From Brevibacterium moorei (GTDB lineage: Bacteria > Actinomycetota > Actinomycetes > Actinomycetales > Brevibacteriaceae), in assembly GCF_024580735.1 (NCBI RefSeq), contig NZ_JANIJX010000003.1, positions 62,001 through 126,000 on the forward strand: a stretch of DNA of 64,000 nt. The letters are read 5' to 3'. Every line of letters begins with the position of its first letter. Positions within the stretch are counted from its first letter, which is position 1. The position numbers and the translations under genes were made by a program. The notes under the pieces were generated by a model that was not told where the DNA came from, made no database searches, and was given only the letters and a program-made list of their open reading frames with translations. This document shows, one piece after another, positions 46,441 to 55,765 of this stretch.

Positions 46441-47013
46441 TCAGGTGTTCTTGGGCCGGGCGATGGCCACGAGCTTCTCCTCCTTGGCAGTCCGCTTGCG
46501 GTGCCGGGGCGGGCGGGCGTCGAGGGCCTCGAGAGCGGCTTCGGCGGGTTTGATGAGGCCACGCAGGGTCAGGATCATCCGCATGACCTCCTCATTGCCC
46601 AGATCCCCCATGGTCTTTTCGAAGGACTGGAAGATGGCCGCATGGTAATCGGTGATAAGATCCCTGGCCTTCTGAGTGGGCATGATGGAGATTCTGCGGC
46701 GGTCGGCGGCATCGCGTTCGCGCGTGATGTAGTCGGCCGAGGCCAGCCGCTCCAGGATCGAGGTCAGGGTGGAAGCCGAGAGCGCCAGACGGTCGCTGAG
46801 GTATCCCGGGGTCGGCGGGGTGTCGAGCTCGGAGGAAGCCGACAGAGTCAGGCTGAGGACTGAGAAGTCGATGAAGTTCAGGTTGCGCGCCTGGGCGAAC
46901 TTGGAACCGGCGATCCACTGCTGGGAGCCGAGTAGGCCGATCTGGTGGACCAGGTCCAACAGCGGCGGGACCGCGCCCGTGTCGTACTGGTCGTCTGGTG
47001 AAGCAGAGCTCAT
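46441..47013 (-). CDS. MarR-family transcriptional regulator
   Basis: Winged-helix repressor-type protein, 190 residues. The recognition region (LSDRLALSASTLTSILERLASADYITRERDAADRR) carries the MarR wing signature DxRR. A Lys/Arg-rich tail follows. The ATG at 47013 has GGAG five bases upstream; the earlier ATG at 47049 does not. It is divergent from the nucleoside transporter operon, so it may regulate it and itself through the 361-bp shared region. The inducer is unknown. Confidence 0.88.
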   Translation of the reverse strand: MSSASPDDQYDTGAVPPLLDLVHQIGLLGSQQWIAGSKFAQARNLNFIDFSVLSLTLSASSELDTPPTPGYLSDRLALSASTLTSILERLASADYITRERDAADRRRISIMPTQKARDLITDYHAAIFQSFEKTMGDLGNEEVMRMILTLRGLIKPAEAALEALDARPPRHRKRTAKEEKLVAIARPKNT

Positions 47014-47374
47014 AACACTCCGGAAGTCTGAGGGAACTATGGTTTCCATGTGTAAAGCATAAATGATTGAATTCGCAAAATCCCTGGGCCTCGGCTTAGC
47101 CGTGACTGTGTGAATTGTTTTTCACACTCGTGGGTTTCGTTATTGATACGTTACCCGTCGTAGACATTGGGTTGCAATTTGGTAAACGAGCCAAGTTCTT
47201 TCACGTGCGGGTGAATCCGGGCACGCCGGGCGCCACAGTGCGGACGCGCACGGTACCGGCTGTGTGAAACTGGTATGGGGCGGGTAGTCTGTGACTGACA
47301 TGTTCGCGGTCCGTGTGCTCGCTGTGAAGGTGAGTGGTCTGGGCCGTGAGGTACTTAGAACCGGGAGTTCTCCA
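47014..47374. promoter_or_regulatory. Divergent regulatory region, marR / nucleoside operon
   Basis: An AT-richer stretch with a 7-bp palindrome GTGTGAA-N6-TTCACAC at 47108-47127 and a repeated half-site GTGTGAA at 47262-47268. TAGTCT at 47285-47290 is a possible -10 for the bmpA gene. MarR-type binding is plausible but not shown. No gene is visible here. Confidence 0.5.
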
Positions 47375-48469
47375 GTGAATATCAAGCTTCTCTCGTCCGC
47401 TGCGGCCCTGACCGCGGTGTCCGCCCTGACCCTGACCGCCTGCGGCAGTGCCCCGGAGGACAGCGCCGGCGGCGAAAAGTCCGACTACAAGGTCTGCATG
47501 GTCTCCGACGCCGGCGGCTGGGACGACCACTCGTTCAACCAGTCGGGCAAAGAGGGCTTCGACAAGGCCGTCAAGGAATTCGGCCTGGATGAATCGGACG
47601 CGGAGTCGAAGGACCAGTCCGACTACACCTCGAACGTCGACCAGATGGTGCAGCAGGGCTGCAAGCTGACCTACGGGGTCGGCTTCAACCTGGCCGCCAC
47701 GATGACGAAGTCGGCACAGGACAACACCGATCTGAACTACGCGCTGATCGACTCGCCGTTCACCGATGCCAAGGGCGCGGTGCAGACCCTGAACAACGCC
47801 AAGCCGCTGCTGTTCAAGTCGAACGAAGCGGGCTTCCTGGCCGGCTACGTGGCCGCCGGCTACAGCAAGTCGGGCAAGATCGCGACCTTCGGCGGCCAGG
47901 AGATCCCCTCGGTCACCGTGTTCATGGACGGCTACGCCGACGGCGTCGCGCAGTTCAACAAGGACAACGGCAAGTCCGTCAAACTGCTGGGCTGGGACAA
48001 GGACAAGCAGAAGGGCTCCTTCGCCAACAGCTTCGACGACCAGGGCAAGGGCAAGACGCTGGCCGAGGAGTTCCTCAGCCAGGGCGCCGACGTCATCATG
48101 CCGGTCGCCGGCCCCGTCAACCTGGGCGCCGCCGCAGCGGTGAAGAAGGCAGGCGGCGACAACGCCGTGGTGTGGACCGACTCCGACGGCTACGAATCCG
48201 CAGCCGACTACAAGGACATCATCCTGACCTCGACGCTCAAGGAGATCTCCAACGCCGTCTACGACACGGCCAAGGAGGGCAAGGACGGCAACTTCAAGTC
48301 CGAGGCCTACATCGGCACGCTGGCCAATGACGGGGTGGGCATCGCCCCCTACCACGACTTCGACTCGAAGCTTTCGGACGATCTGAAGAAGAAGGTCGAA
48401 GACCTCAAGAAGCAGGTCGCAGACGGCACGATCAAGCTCGACTCCAAGAACGCCCCCACGGCGGACTGA
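47375..48469 (+). CDS. BmpA/Med-family nucleoside-binding lipoprotein
   Basis: Extracellular substrate-binding protein of a nucleoside ABC transporter, 364 residues. The signal has lipobox LTAC with Cys23. The mature part matches the PnrA/BmpA family (VSDAGGWDDHSFNQSG, ADVIMPVAG, WTDSDGYE). The GTG at 47375 has GGGAG upstream; the longer frame from 47291 lacks similarity. It is followed by a strong hairpin and then ATPase and permease genes, so it is probably made in excess over them. The likely substrates are nucleosides, given cdd and deoA downstream. Confidence 0.93.
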   Translation: MNIKLLSSAAALTAVSALTLTACGSAPEDSAGGEKSDYKVCMVSDAGGWDDHSFNQSGKEGFDKAVKEFGLDESDAESKDQSDYTSNVDQMVQQGCKLTYGVGFNLAATMTKSAQDNTDLNYALIDSPFTDAKGAVQTLNNAKPLLFKSNEAGFLAGYVAAGYSKSGKIATFGGQEIPSVTVFMDGYADGVAQFNKDNGKSVKLLGWDKDKQKGSFANSFDDQGKGKTLAEEFLSQGADVIMPVAGPVNLGAAAAVKKAGGDNAVVWTDSDGYESAADYKDIILTSTLKEISNAVYDTAKEGKDGNFKSEAYIGTLANDGVGIAPYHDFDSKLSDDLKKKVEDLKKQVADGTIKLDSKNAPTAD

Positions 48470-48477
48470 TTCCACCT

Positions 48478-48526
48478 GCCCGAGCCCGCCGCCGGCCGGT
48501 CCGCCCGGCCGGCGGCGGGCCCGGGC
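48478..48526 (+). terminator. Intercistronic hairpin between binding protein and transporter genes
   Basis: A 22-bp stem with one mismatch (arms 48478-48499 and 48505-48526) and a 5-nt loop, followed by GTTT. It probably attenuates read-through from the lipoprotein gene or protects its mRNA. Confidence 0.7.
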
Positions 48527-48559
48527 GTTTCCGCCACACTCTGCGAGGAGAACGACCGC

Positions 48560-50152
48560 GTGAGGCTCCAGCTCGACGGGATCACGAAGCGATTCGGGTC
48601 CTTCACCGCCAACGATGCCATCGACTTGACCATCGAACCCGGACAGATCCACGCCCTGCTGGGTGAGAACGGTGCCGGGAAGTCTACGCTCATGAACGTC
48701 ATCTACGGGCTCTACGAACCCACCGAGGGACGGATCCTGATCGACGGGAAGCCCATCGCCTTCTCCGGTCCCGGTGATGCCGTGGCCGCCGGCATCGGCA
48801 TGGTCCACCAGCACTTCATGCTCATTCCGGTCTTCACCGTCGCGGAGTCCGTGGCATTGGGCTACGAGCCCACGCGGGGACTGGGCCTGCTCGACCTCAA
48901 GACCGCCAGGGCCAAGGTCCGGGAGATCTCCGAGCGCTTCGGCTTCGAGATCGACCCGGACGCCCGGATCGAGGACCTGCCGGTCGGTGCACAACAGCGT
49001 GTGGAGATCATCAAAGCGCTCTCCCGGGATGCGGAGGTCCTCATCCTCGATGAGCCGACCGCCGTGCTGACCCCGCAGGAGACCGACGAGCTGATCGAGA
49101 TCATGCGCCAGCTCAAGGCCCGCGGCACCTCGATCGTCTTCATCACCCACAAGCTGCGCGAGGTCCGCGCTGTGGCCGATGCGATCACCGTGATCCGCCG
49201 CGGCAGGGTCGTCGGCATGGCCTCGCCGGAATCCTCGGAATCCGAACTCGCCGGGCTGATGGTCGGTCGCGAGGTCAACCTGGGAATCGACAAGGCCCCG
49301 GCACAGCCCGGCGATGAGACCTTCACGGTCAGCGATCTGACGGTGCTCGACTCGACCGGGCTCCCGGTGGTCGACGACCTGAGCTTCGGAGTGCACCGCG
49401 GCGAGATCCTGGCCGTCGCCGGCGTCCAGGGCAATGGTCAGTCCGAACTGGCCGAGGCCATCATCGGGCTGGTCCGCCCGCGCGCCGGCACGATCACCCT
49501 CGACGGGAACGAGCTGGGCCACCTCAGCGTCAAGGAGCGCCTGCTGGCCGGCATCGGCTTCGTGCCGGAGGACCGGACGGAAGACGGCATCATCGGCCCG
49601 TTCGCCATCCGCGAGAACATGATCCTCGACTGGTACGACCAGGAGCCCTATGCCAAGGGCCTGGCCCTGCAGCCCCAGGTGATCGAATCGGCAGCCCGGG
49701 AGAAGGTCGAGGAGTTCGACATCCGCCTGGGCTCGATCGACGATCCCATCTCCACCCTCTCCGGTGGCAATCAGCAGAAGGTCGTGCTCTCCCGTGAGCT
49801 GGGCCGTAAGCTCCGGCTGCTGGTGGCCAGCCAACCGACCCGCGGCCTCGACGTCGGCTCGATCGAATTCGTCCACCGCCGCATTGTGGCCGAACGCGAT
49901 GCCGGAACCCCCTGCATCATCGTCTCGACCGAACTCGACGAGGTCCTGGCCCTGGCCGACCGGATCGCCGTGATGTACCGCGGCACGATGGTCGGCATCG
50001 TCCCCGGCGACACCCCACGCGACGTGCTGGGCCTGATGATGGCCGGCGTCCCGGAATCCGAGGCCCTGGACAGGATCGCCGACGGGACCGGCGCCACGGA
50101 GATCAGCGCAGTCGAAGAGACAGACCCCGACACAGGGGAGGAGAGCCGATGA
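48560..50152 (+). CDS. Nucleoside ABC transporter ATPase (two domains)
   Basis: Cytosolic ATPase subunit of a BmpA-type nucleoside importer, 530 residues with two ABC domains. The first has Walker A GENGAGKST (35-43). The second has the degenerate loop GVQGNGQSE and signature LSGGNQQK, the arrangement typical of sugar and nucleoside (RbsA/NupA-like) transporters. The GTG start follows GCGAGGAG. The stop overlaps the first permease gene by four bases. Confidence 0.95.
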   Translation: MRLQLDGITKRFGSFTANDAIDLTIEPGQIHALLGENGAGKSTLMNVIYGLYEPTEGRILIDGKPIAFSGPGDAVAAGIGMVHQHFMLIPVFTVAESVALGYEPTRGLGLLDLKTARAKVREISERFGFEIDPDARIEDLPVGAQQRVEIIKALSRDAEVLILDEPTAVLTPQETDELIEIMRQLKARGTSIVFITHKLREVRAVADAITVIRRGRVVGMASPESSESELAGLMVGREVNLGIDKAPAQPGDETFTVSDLTVLDSTGLPVVDDLSFGVHRGEILAVAGVQGNGQSELAEAIIGLVRPRAGTITLDGNELGHLSVKERLLAGIGFVPEDRTEDGIIGPFAIRENMILDWYDQEPYAKGLALQPQVIESAAREKVEEFDIRLGSIDDPISTLSGGNQQKVVLSRELGRKLRLLVASQPTRGLDVGSIEFVHRRIVAERDAGTPCIIVSTELDEVLALADRIAVMYRGTMVGIVPGDTPRDVLGLMMAGVPESEALDRIADGTGATEISAVEETDPDTGEESR

Positions 50153-51372
50153 CTCAGAACACCACCGAGGCCCCGAAGAGGCCGGCGCCGGAGGCGGAGG
50201 AGACACCCGGCGCGCGGGAAGCGCTCCTCAAGGACATCCTCAGTGGCAGTTGGCTGGTGTCCGTCCTGGCCATCGTCATCGCCCTCATCATCGGCGGCGT
50301 CCTCATCGCCCTGTCCGATGAGGACGTGCGCGCGACCATGGGCTACTTCTTCGCCCGCCCCAGCGACTTCTTCACAGCTGCCTGGCACAGTGTCTGGGAT
50401 GCCTATATGGCGCTGCTGCGCGGGGCGGTGTTCGACTGGAAGGCCTCGAACTTCGAACGCTCGATCCGGCCGCTGACCGAATCAATGGTCTACGCCTCGC
50501 CCCTGATCTTCACCGGCCTGGGTATGACCCTGGCGTTCCGCTCCGGCCTGTTCAACATCGGCGGGCAGGGACAGGTCGTGCTCGGCGCGATCATCTCCTG
50601 CTTCTTCGGCTACGCACTGCACCTGCCGGTGGGCCTGCACGTGCTGGTGGCGCTGCTCGGCGGCCTGCTCGGCGGCGCACTGTGGGCCTCGATCGCGGGC
50701 GTCCTGAAAGCGCGCACCGGGGCCAATGAGGTGATCGTGACGATCATGCTCAACTCGATCTCCGGCTTCCTACTGACCTATCTGCTCAAACAGGGCTGGT
50801 TCACCCAGACCGGGCAGAACACGCCCATCACCACCTCGATCGACGACAACGCGGCCCTGGCCACGATTCTGCCGGCGCCCTTCCGGCTGCACTGGGGCTT
50901 CCTCCTGGCGATCCTCGTCACCTGGGCCGTCTGGTGGCTGCTGGAACGCTCCACCATCGGCTTCGAGTTCCGCGCGGTGGGGGAGAACCCGCAGGCCGCG
51001 CGCACCGCCGGCATCTCCGTGGGCAAGGTGACGATCCTGGTGATGGCCATGGCAGGCGCACTGGCCGGCCTGGGCGGTTCGATGCAGTCGCTGGGTACCG
51101 AACACTCCCTGGCCGAGGGCGTCGGCGGGTCCATCGGCTTCGATGCGATCACGGTGGCCCTGCTGGGCCGTTCCAAACCGGTCGGGACCTTCTTCGCAGG
51201 CCTGCTGTTCGGCGCCTTCAAGGCCGGCGGTTACCTCATGCAGGCACAGACCGGCACCCCGATCGAGATCGTCCTGGTCGTGCAGTCGGTCATCGTCCTG
51301 CTCATCGCGGCACCGCCCCTGGTGCGCGCGATCTTCCGACTGCCCGCACCCGCGAAGAAGGAGGCCGCATGA
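50149..51372 (+). CDS. Nucleoside ABC transporter permease 1
   Basis: Membrane subunit of the nucleoside importer, 407 residues with about eight to ten transmembrane helices. It has the family segments FRSGLFNIGGQGQ and GENPQAARTAGISVGK. The ATGA overlap with the ATPase gene and a second ATGA overlap with permease 2 show coupled translation. The cytosolic N-terminus of about 30 residues is acidic. Confidence 0.93.
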   Translation: MTQNTTEAPKRPAPEAEETPGAREALLKDILSGSWLVSVLAIVIALIIGGVLIALSDEDVRATMGYFFARPSDFFTAAWHSVWDAYMALLRGAVFDWKASNFERSIRPLTESMVYASPLIFTGLGMTLAFRSGLFNIGGQGQVVLGAIISCFFGYALHLPVGLHVLVALLGGLLGGALWASIAGVLKARTGANEVIVTIMLNSISGFLLTYLLKQGWFTQTGQNTPITTSIDDNAALATILPAPFRLHWGFLLAILVTWAVWWLLERSTIGFEFRAVGENPQAARTAGISVGKVTILVMAMAGALAGLGGSMQSLGTEHSLAEGVGGSIGFDAITVALLGRSKPVGTFFAGLLFGAFKAGGYLMQAQTGTPIEIVLVVQSVIVLLIAAPPLVRAIFRLPAPAKKEAA

Positions 51373-52670
51373 GCACCGCGCTCACCCCTTCCACCCAGCC
51401 CACGACCCCCGATCCGTCCGTTGCGGCCCTGCTGGCGCCGCGGAACTGGAAGATGCCGGTGGTCTACGGAATCCTGGCGCTCGTGGCAGTGCTGTGGTTC
51501 GGCCTGGGCGCCCAGGCGGGCGCACACACCGTCTTCCGCTTCTCCAAGGACGGCGACTTCCTCCGGCTGCCCGACCTGGTCGTCGGGGCCAAGGCCGCGA
51601 CGCTGTCGGTCGGCATCGTCCTGCTGGCGCTCGCCGGCTTCTCCTGGTGGTCCGTGGCCCGGCGCGTGCGCACCGGCGTTTGGCTGCCGATCGTCTTCGG
51701 CGTGCTCTTCGTCTTCGGGTTCCTGGCCTGGGCCGGGGCCGACCATGGTGTCATCGCCACCACCAGCCTGCTGGCCGGTGGGTTGACGCTGAGCGTCCCG
51801 CTGATCTTCGGGGCCATGTCCGGTCTGGTGGGCGAGCGCTCGGGCATCGTCAACATCGCGATCGAGGGCCAACTGCTGGCCGGGGCCTTCGTCGCCGCCG
51901 TCACCGCCTCGCTGGCGGGCAATCCCTACGCGGGCCTCGTGGCCGCACCCCTGGGCGGCATCATCGTCGCGGTCATCCTGGTGTTCTTCGCGGTCAAGTA
52001 CTGGGTCGATCAGATCATCATCGGCGTGGTCATCAACGTGCTGGTCACCGGTATCACCAGTTTCCTGTTCTCCAGCGTGCTGGCCAAGGACTCCAGCCAC
52101 TGGAACACCGCCTTCGAACTGCCCAAGCTGCCGATCCCCGGTCTGGCGCAGATCCCGGTGCTCGGTCCCGTGCTGTTCGATCAGAACCTGCTGGTCTACC
52201 TCATGTACGTCGTCGTCATCGCCCTGCACATCCTGGTCTTCCGCTCCAAGTGGGGCCTGCGGATGCGCGCGATCGGCGAACACCCCAAGGCCGCGGACAC
52301 CGTGGGCATCAAGGTCAACCGCTGGCGCGTCATCAACACCCTCATCGCCGGCGCCTTCGCCGGCCTCGGCGGGGCCTTCCTGACGATCGGCTCCGGCCTG
52401 GCGTTTGCCAAGGACATGTCGGCCGGACAGGGCTATATCGCCCTGGCGGCGATGATCCTGGGCAAGTGGAACCCACTGGGTGCCCTGTTCGCGGCCCTGT
52501 TGTTCGGCTTCGTGACGAACCTGGGCAATGCGCTGCAGGCCATCGGCTCGCCGCTGCCCTCGGACCTGCTGAGCATGTTGCCCTACATCGTGACGATCTT
52601 CGCCGTTGCGGGCTTCGTGGGCCGGGTGCGCGCACCCGCGGCGGAGGGGCAGCCCTATGCCAAGCAGTGA
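51369..52670 (+). CDS. Nucleoside ABC transporter permease 2
   Basis: Second membrane subunit, 433 residues, with FGAMSGLVGERSGIVNIAIEGQ and GEHPKAADTVGIKVNRWR, homologous to permease 1 and forming a heterodimer with it. About ten helices are visible, and the large loop near residues 230-265 is typical. The start overlaps permease 1 by four bases. The 3' end overlaps cdd by 14 bases. Confidence 0.93.
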   Translation: MSTALTPSTQPTTPDPSVAALLAPRNWKMPVVYGILALVAVLWFGLGAQAGAHTVFRFSKDGDFLRLPDLVVGAKAATLSVGIVLLALAGFSWWSVARRVRTGVWLPIVFGVLFVFGFLAWAGADHGVIATTSLLAGGLTLSVPLIFGAMSGLVGERSGIVNIAIEGQLLAGAFVAAVTASLAGNPYAGLVAAPLGGIIVAVILVFFAVKYWVDQIIIGVVINVLVTGITSFLFSSVLAKDSSHWNTAFELPKLPIPGLAQIPVLGPVLFDQNLLVYLMYVVVIALHILVFRSKWGLRMRAIGEHPKAADTVGIKVNRWRVINTLIAGAFAGLGGAFLTIGSGLAFAKDMSAGQGYIALAAMILGKWNPLGALFAALLFGFVTNLGNALQAIGSPLPSDLLSMLPYIVTIFAVAGFVGRVRAPAAEGQPYAKQ

Positions 52671-53085
52671 GGCAACCAGTATCCGGGTCTTTCCCGCCGA
52701 GGTCTGGGAGGGGCTGCGGAAGGCCGCGCGCACCGCGATGGCGGGGGCCTATGCGCCCTATTCGCACTACCCGGTGGGTGCCGCGGCGCTGGTGGACGAC
52801 GGTCGCACAGTCTCCGGGGCCAATGTCGAGAACGCCGCATACGGAGTGGGCCTGTGCGCCGAATGCGGCCTGGTCTCCGACCTGTTCCGCACCGGCGGAG
52901 GCCGCCTGGTGGCCTTCGCGTGCGTGGACGGCCATGGCAACAAACTGGTGCCCTGCGGCCGCTGCCGCCAGTTGCTCTATGAACACGGCGGCCCCGAGCT
53001 GGTACTCGATATGCCGCGGGGCCCGCAGCGGATGGACGCGGTCCTGCCCGATGCGTTCGGGCCGGCGCACCTGAGGGAGGAATGA
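52657..53085 (+). CDS. cdd: Cytidine deaminase
   Basis: Hydrolytic deamination of cytidine and deoxycytidine to uridine, feeding pyrimidine salvage. The 142-residue protein has the zinc site Cys67-Ala-Glu69, with Glu69 as the proton shuttle, and PCGRC (Cys100, Cys103). It starts inside the permease gene and overlaps the deoA start by four bases, so it is part of the uptake operon. Confidence 0.95.
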   Translation: MPSSEATSIRVFPAEVWEGLRKAARTAMAGAYAPYSHYPVGAAALVDDGRTVSGANVENAAYGVGLCAECGLVSDLFRTGGGRLVAFACVDGHGNKLVPCGRCRQLLYEHGGPELVLDMPRGPQRMDAVLPDAFGPAHLREE

Positions 53086-54380
53086 GAATGGTCGAACCCT
53101 TCGATGCGGTCGATGTGATCGCCGCCAAACGCGACGGCAGGCGGTTGGCGGCCGAGCAGATCGCCTGGGTGGTCGACGCCTACACCCGCGGGGTCGTGGC
53201 GGACGAACAGATGGCGGCCCTGGCCATGGCGATCTACTTCAACGGGATGGACGCGGGGGAGATCTCCCAGTGGACGGGCGCGATGATCGCCTCGGGCACC
53301 ACTATGGACTTCTCCGCACTGTCCAAACCCACCACGGACAAACACTCCACCGGCGGGGTCGGGGACAAGATCACCCTGCCGCTGGGTCCGCTGGTGGCGG
53401 TCTTCGGCGCAGCGGTCCCACAGTTGTCCGGCCGGGGGCTGGGGCACACGGGCGGAACCCTGGACAAGCTCGAATCGATCCCCGGCTGGAGCTCCCGGAT
53501 GGACCACGCGGCGATGCTGGGCCACCTGTCCGAGGTCGGGGCTGTGGTCGCAGCCGCCGGAGACGGCCTGGCACCGGCGGACAAGAAGCTCTACGCACTG
53601 CGCGACACCACCGCCACGGTCGACTGCATTCCCCTCATCGCCTCCTCGATCATGTCGAAGAAGATCGCCGAGGGCACGTCGGCCCTGGTGCTCGACGTCA
53701 AGGTGGGCTCCGGGGCCTTCATGAAGGACCTGGATTCCGCGCGTGAACTGGCGCGCACGATGGTGGACCTGGGAACCGCCCACGGGGTACGGACCTCGGC
53801 GCTGCTGACCGATATGTCCACCCCGCTGGGCCGCACCGTGGGCAATGCCCTGGAGGTCCGCGAGGCCCTCGAGGTCCTGGCCGGCGGCGGGCCCGCCGAT
53901 GTGGTCGAACTGACTGTCGCGCTGGCCCGCGAGATGCTGCGCCTGGTGGGCATCGTCGACGTGGACGTCGCCGCCGCCCTGCGCGACGGCCGTGCGATGG
54001 ACCGGTGGAACGCCATGATCGCGGCCCAGGGCGGGAACCCCACGGCACCGTTGCCGCAGGCGGCGCACGCCCACACCGTCACAGCACCGGAGACCGGCGT
54101 GCTGACCGGATTGGACGCCCTGGACGTGGGCGTGGCCTCCTGGCGGCTGGGTGCCGGGCGCGCCCGCAAGGAGGACCCGGTGTCCGCCGGAGCCGGTATC
54201 GAACTGCACGCGAAACCCGGTGATTCGGTGGTGGCGGGAGCCCCGCTGCTGACCCTGCACACCGACGACGAGGCGCGCCTGCCCCGGGCACTCGAGGCCC
54301 TGGAATCGGCGGCGACGATCGGCCCTGCCGGGGGCACTGCGCCGGGTTCGGTTGTGTTCGAACAGATCAGTGCCCGATGA
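53082..54380 (+). CDS. deoA: Thymidine / pyrimidine-nucleoside phosphorylase
   Basis: Phosphorolysis of pyrimidine nucleosides to base and (deoxy)ribose-1-phosphate. The 432 residues show the family signature [20 protein letters not shown] and the phosphate-binding [10 protein letters not shown]. The ATG at 53082 forms an ATGA overlap with cdd and follows GGGAGGA closely; ATG at 53088 is the alternative. Whether it prefers thymidine or also uridine is not clear. Confidence 0.94.
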   Translation: MRMVEPFDAVDVIAAKRDGRRLAAEQIAWVVDAYTRGVVADEQMAALAMAIYFNGMDAGEISQWTGAMIASGTTMDFSALSKPTTDKHSTGGVGDKITLPLGPLVAVFGAAVPQLSGRGLGHTGGTLDKLESIPGWSSRMDHAAMLGHLSEVGAVVAAAGDGLAPADKKLYALRDTTATVDCIPLIASSIMSKKIAEGTSALVLDVKVGSGAFMKDLDSARELARTMVDLGTAHGVRTSALLTDMSTPLGRTVGNALEVREALEVLAGGGPADVVELTVALAREMLRLVGIVDVDVAAALRDGRAMDRWNAMIAAQGGNPTAPLPQAAHAHTVTAPETGVLTGLDALDVGVASWRLGAGRARKEDPVSAGAGIELHAKPGDSVVAGAPLLTLHTDDEARLPRALEALESAATIGPAGGTAPGSVVFEQISAR

Positions 54381-54429
54381 CAGCCGTCGCAGAGGAGAAC
54401 AGGCGTCGATGAGGAAAGAGGATAGGAAC

Positions 54430-55104
54430 ATGCCCACTCGTGAACAGGTCGCCGGACTGGTCGACCACACCCTGCTCAAGCCGGAATCCACCCGCGCGGA
54501 CGTTGCGGCCCTGGTGGCCGAGGGCCGCCGTCTGGGCGTCAAGGCCGTCTGCGTCTCCCCGAACCAGCTGCCGCTGGAGGATACGGGCGAGTTGACGGTG
54601 GCCACCGTCGTGGGCTTCCCCTCCGGTGCGGTCAAGAGCCAGATCAAGGCTGCAGAGGCGGCGCTGGCCGTGGCCCAGGGCGCCACGGAGATCGACATGG
54701 TGATCAACCTGGGGGCCGCCAAGGCCGGCGACTGGGAACTGGTCGAGGCCGATATCCGCGCCGTCGTCGCGGCGAGTGCGGCCGCTGCCGCCGACCTCGA
54801 AGTCCCTGTTCTGGTCAAGGTGATCATCGAATCGGCAACGCTGGACGATGAGGAGATCGTCGCGGCCTGCCGTGCCGCCGAAGCCGCGGGCGCGGACTTC
54901 GTGAAGACCTCGACCGGTTTCCATCCGGCCGGCGGCGCCAGCGCCCACGCCGTGGAACTCATGCGTCGGACCGTGGGGGACCGCCTGGGGGTCAAGGCCT
55001 CCGGCGGGATCCGCACGGCCGAGGTCGCATCACAGATGATCTCCGCCGGCGCCAGTCGACTGGGCCTGTCCGGCACCGCCGGAGTGCTCGACGGACTGGA
55101 GTAG
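54430..55104 (+). CDS. deoC: Deoxyribose-phosphate aldolase
   Basis: Cleaves deoxyribose-5-phosphate to glyceraldehyde-3-phosphate and acetaldehyde, finishing deoxynucleoside catabolism. In its 224 residues, Lys159 in DFVKTSTGF is the Schiff-base lysine. Lys189 in VKASGGIRT and Asp89 in EIDMVIN are the other catalytic residues. The ATG at 54430 follows AGAGGATAGG; an in-frame ATG at 54409 would add seven residues. It follows deoA by 49 bp. Confidence 0.95.
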   Translation: MPTREQVAGLVDHTLLKPESTRADVAALVAEGRRLGVKAVCVSPNQLPLEDTGELTVATVVGFPSGAVKSQIKAAEAALAVAQGATEIDMVINLGAAKAGDWELVEADIRAVVAASAAAAADLEVPVLVKVIIESATLDDEEIVAACRAAEAAGADFVKTSTGFHPAGGASAHAVELMRRTVGDRLGVKASGGIRTAEVASQMISAGASRLGLSGTAGVLDGLE

Positions 55105-55118
55105 GCCGGTGGGAGGGA

Positions 55119-55625
55119 TCAGCGGACCAGCGTATCCAGGCCCCAGTCGGTGAGCGCCGTGGCCACACAGGCCCACAGCGCCGAACCCGCCAGCTGCCAG
55201 GCGATCACCTTGCGCCGGTTGACGCCCAGGGCGATCATCGCGGCGGTGCTCAGCTGACTGGGGATCACGACCTGGCCCAACAGGGCGAACCCGGCGACCC
55301 CGTAACGGTCGATCGCGCGTCTGACCCGACGCTCCAGTTTCGACTTCCGCCGGCGGATCGGCAGTCTGCGGCCGAAACGGCGCATCTGCCGCCTGGCGCG
55401 CTCGGCGACGGCGGCGGTAGCCAGCAGCGCCGCCGCGTTGCCGCCGAAGGCCGAAGCCAGGGTGACGGGATTCGACACACCGGCGAGGGTGCCGAGCAGG
55501 GCCGCGAAGTGCGATCCGACATAGGGCACGGCGCCCATCACCAGGACTACCACCCAGTGCAGCCAGTCCGGCAGCGATTCGGTATACGTCTGGAGGTTCT
55601 CCAGCAGCGATTCCACGCTCGTCAT
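55119..55625 (-). CDS. Small membrane protein, possibly Sm_multidrug_ex-like
   Basis: The 168-residue protein has a short amphipathic N-terminus and hydrophobic segments around 20-50, 55-75 and 105-165. A basic loop lies in the middle (RRFGRRLPIRRRKSKLERRVRR). The pattern around VPYVGSHFAALLGTLAG and GQVVIPSQLSTAAMIALG is reminiscent of small multidrug-export (PF06695-type) proteins. The ATG at 55625 directly follows AGAAGG. It converges on deoC. Function unassigned. Confidence 0.6.
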   Translation of the reverse strand: MTSVESLLENLQTYTESLPDWLHWVVVLVMGAVPYVGSHFAALLGTLAGVSNPVTLASAFGGNAAALLATAAVAERARRQMRRFGRRLPIRRRKSKLERRVRRAIDRYGVAGFALLGQVVIPSQLSTAAMIALGVNRRKVIAWQLAGSALWACVATALTDWGLDTLVR

Positions 55626-55765
55626 CCTTCTATTGGGGAAGTTGGCACAAAGGCGCCCGGACGCGAACGCCCGGGCTGCGTCCATCCTATCGACGGCCCC
55701 TGACACGGATGCCGGAGTGGGCGTACGGTTGAGATGTACGTCACCGGAATCCACTGGAGGAACAC

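Noticed and set aside
47201..50206. 1,001-codon minus-strand open frame
   Set aside because: It is antisense to the BmpA lipoprotein and ATPase genes, both of which have full family motifs. The frame is a by-product of high GC and has a low-complexity Gly/Asp/Arg composition.
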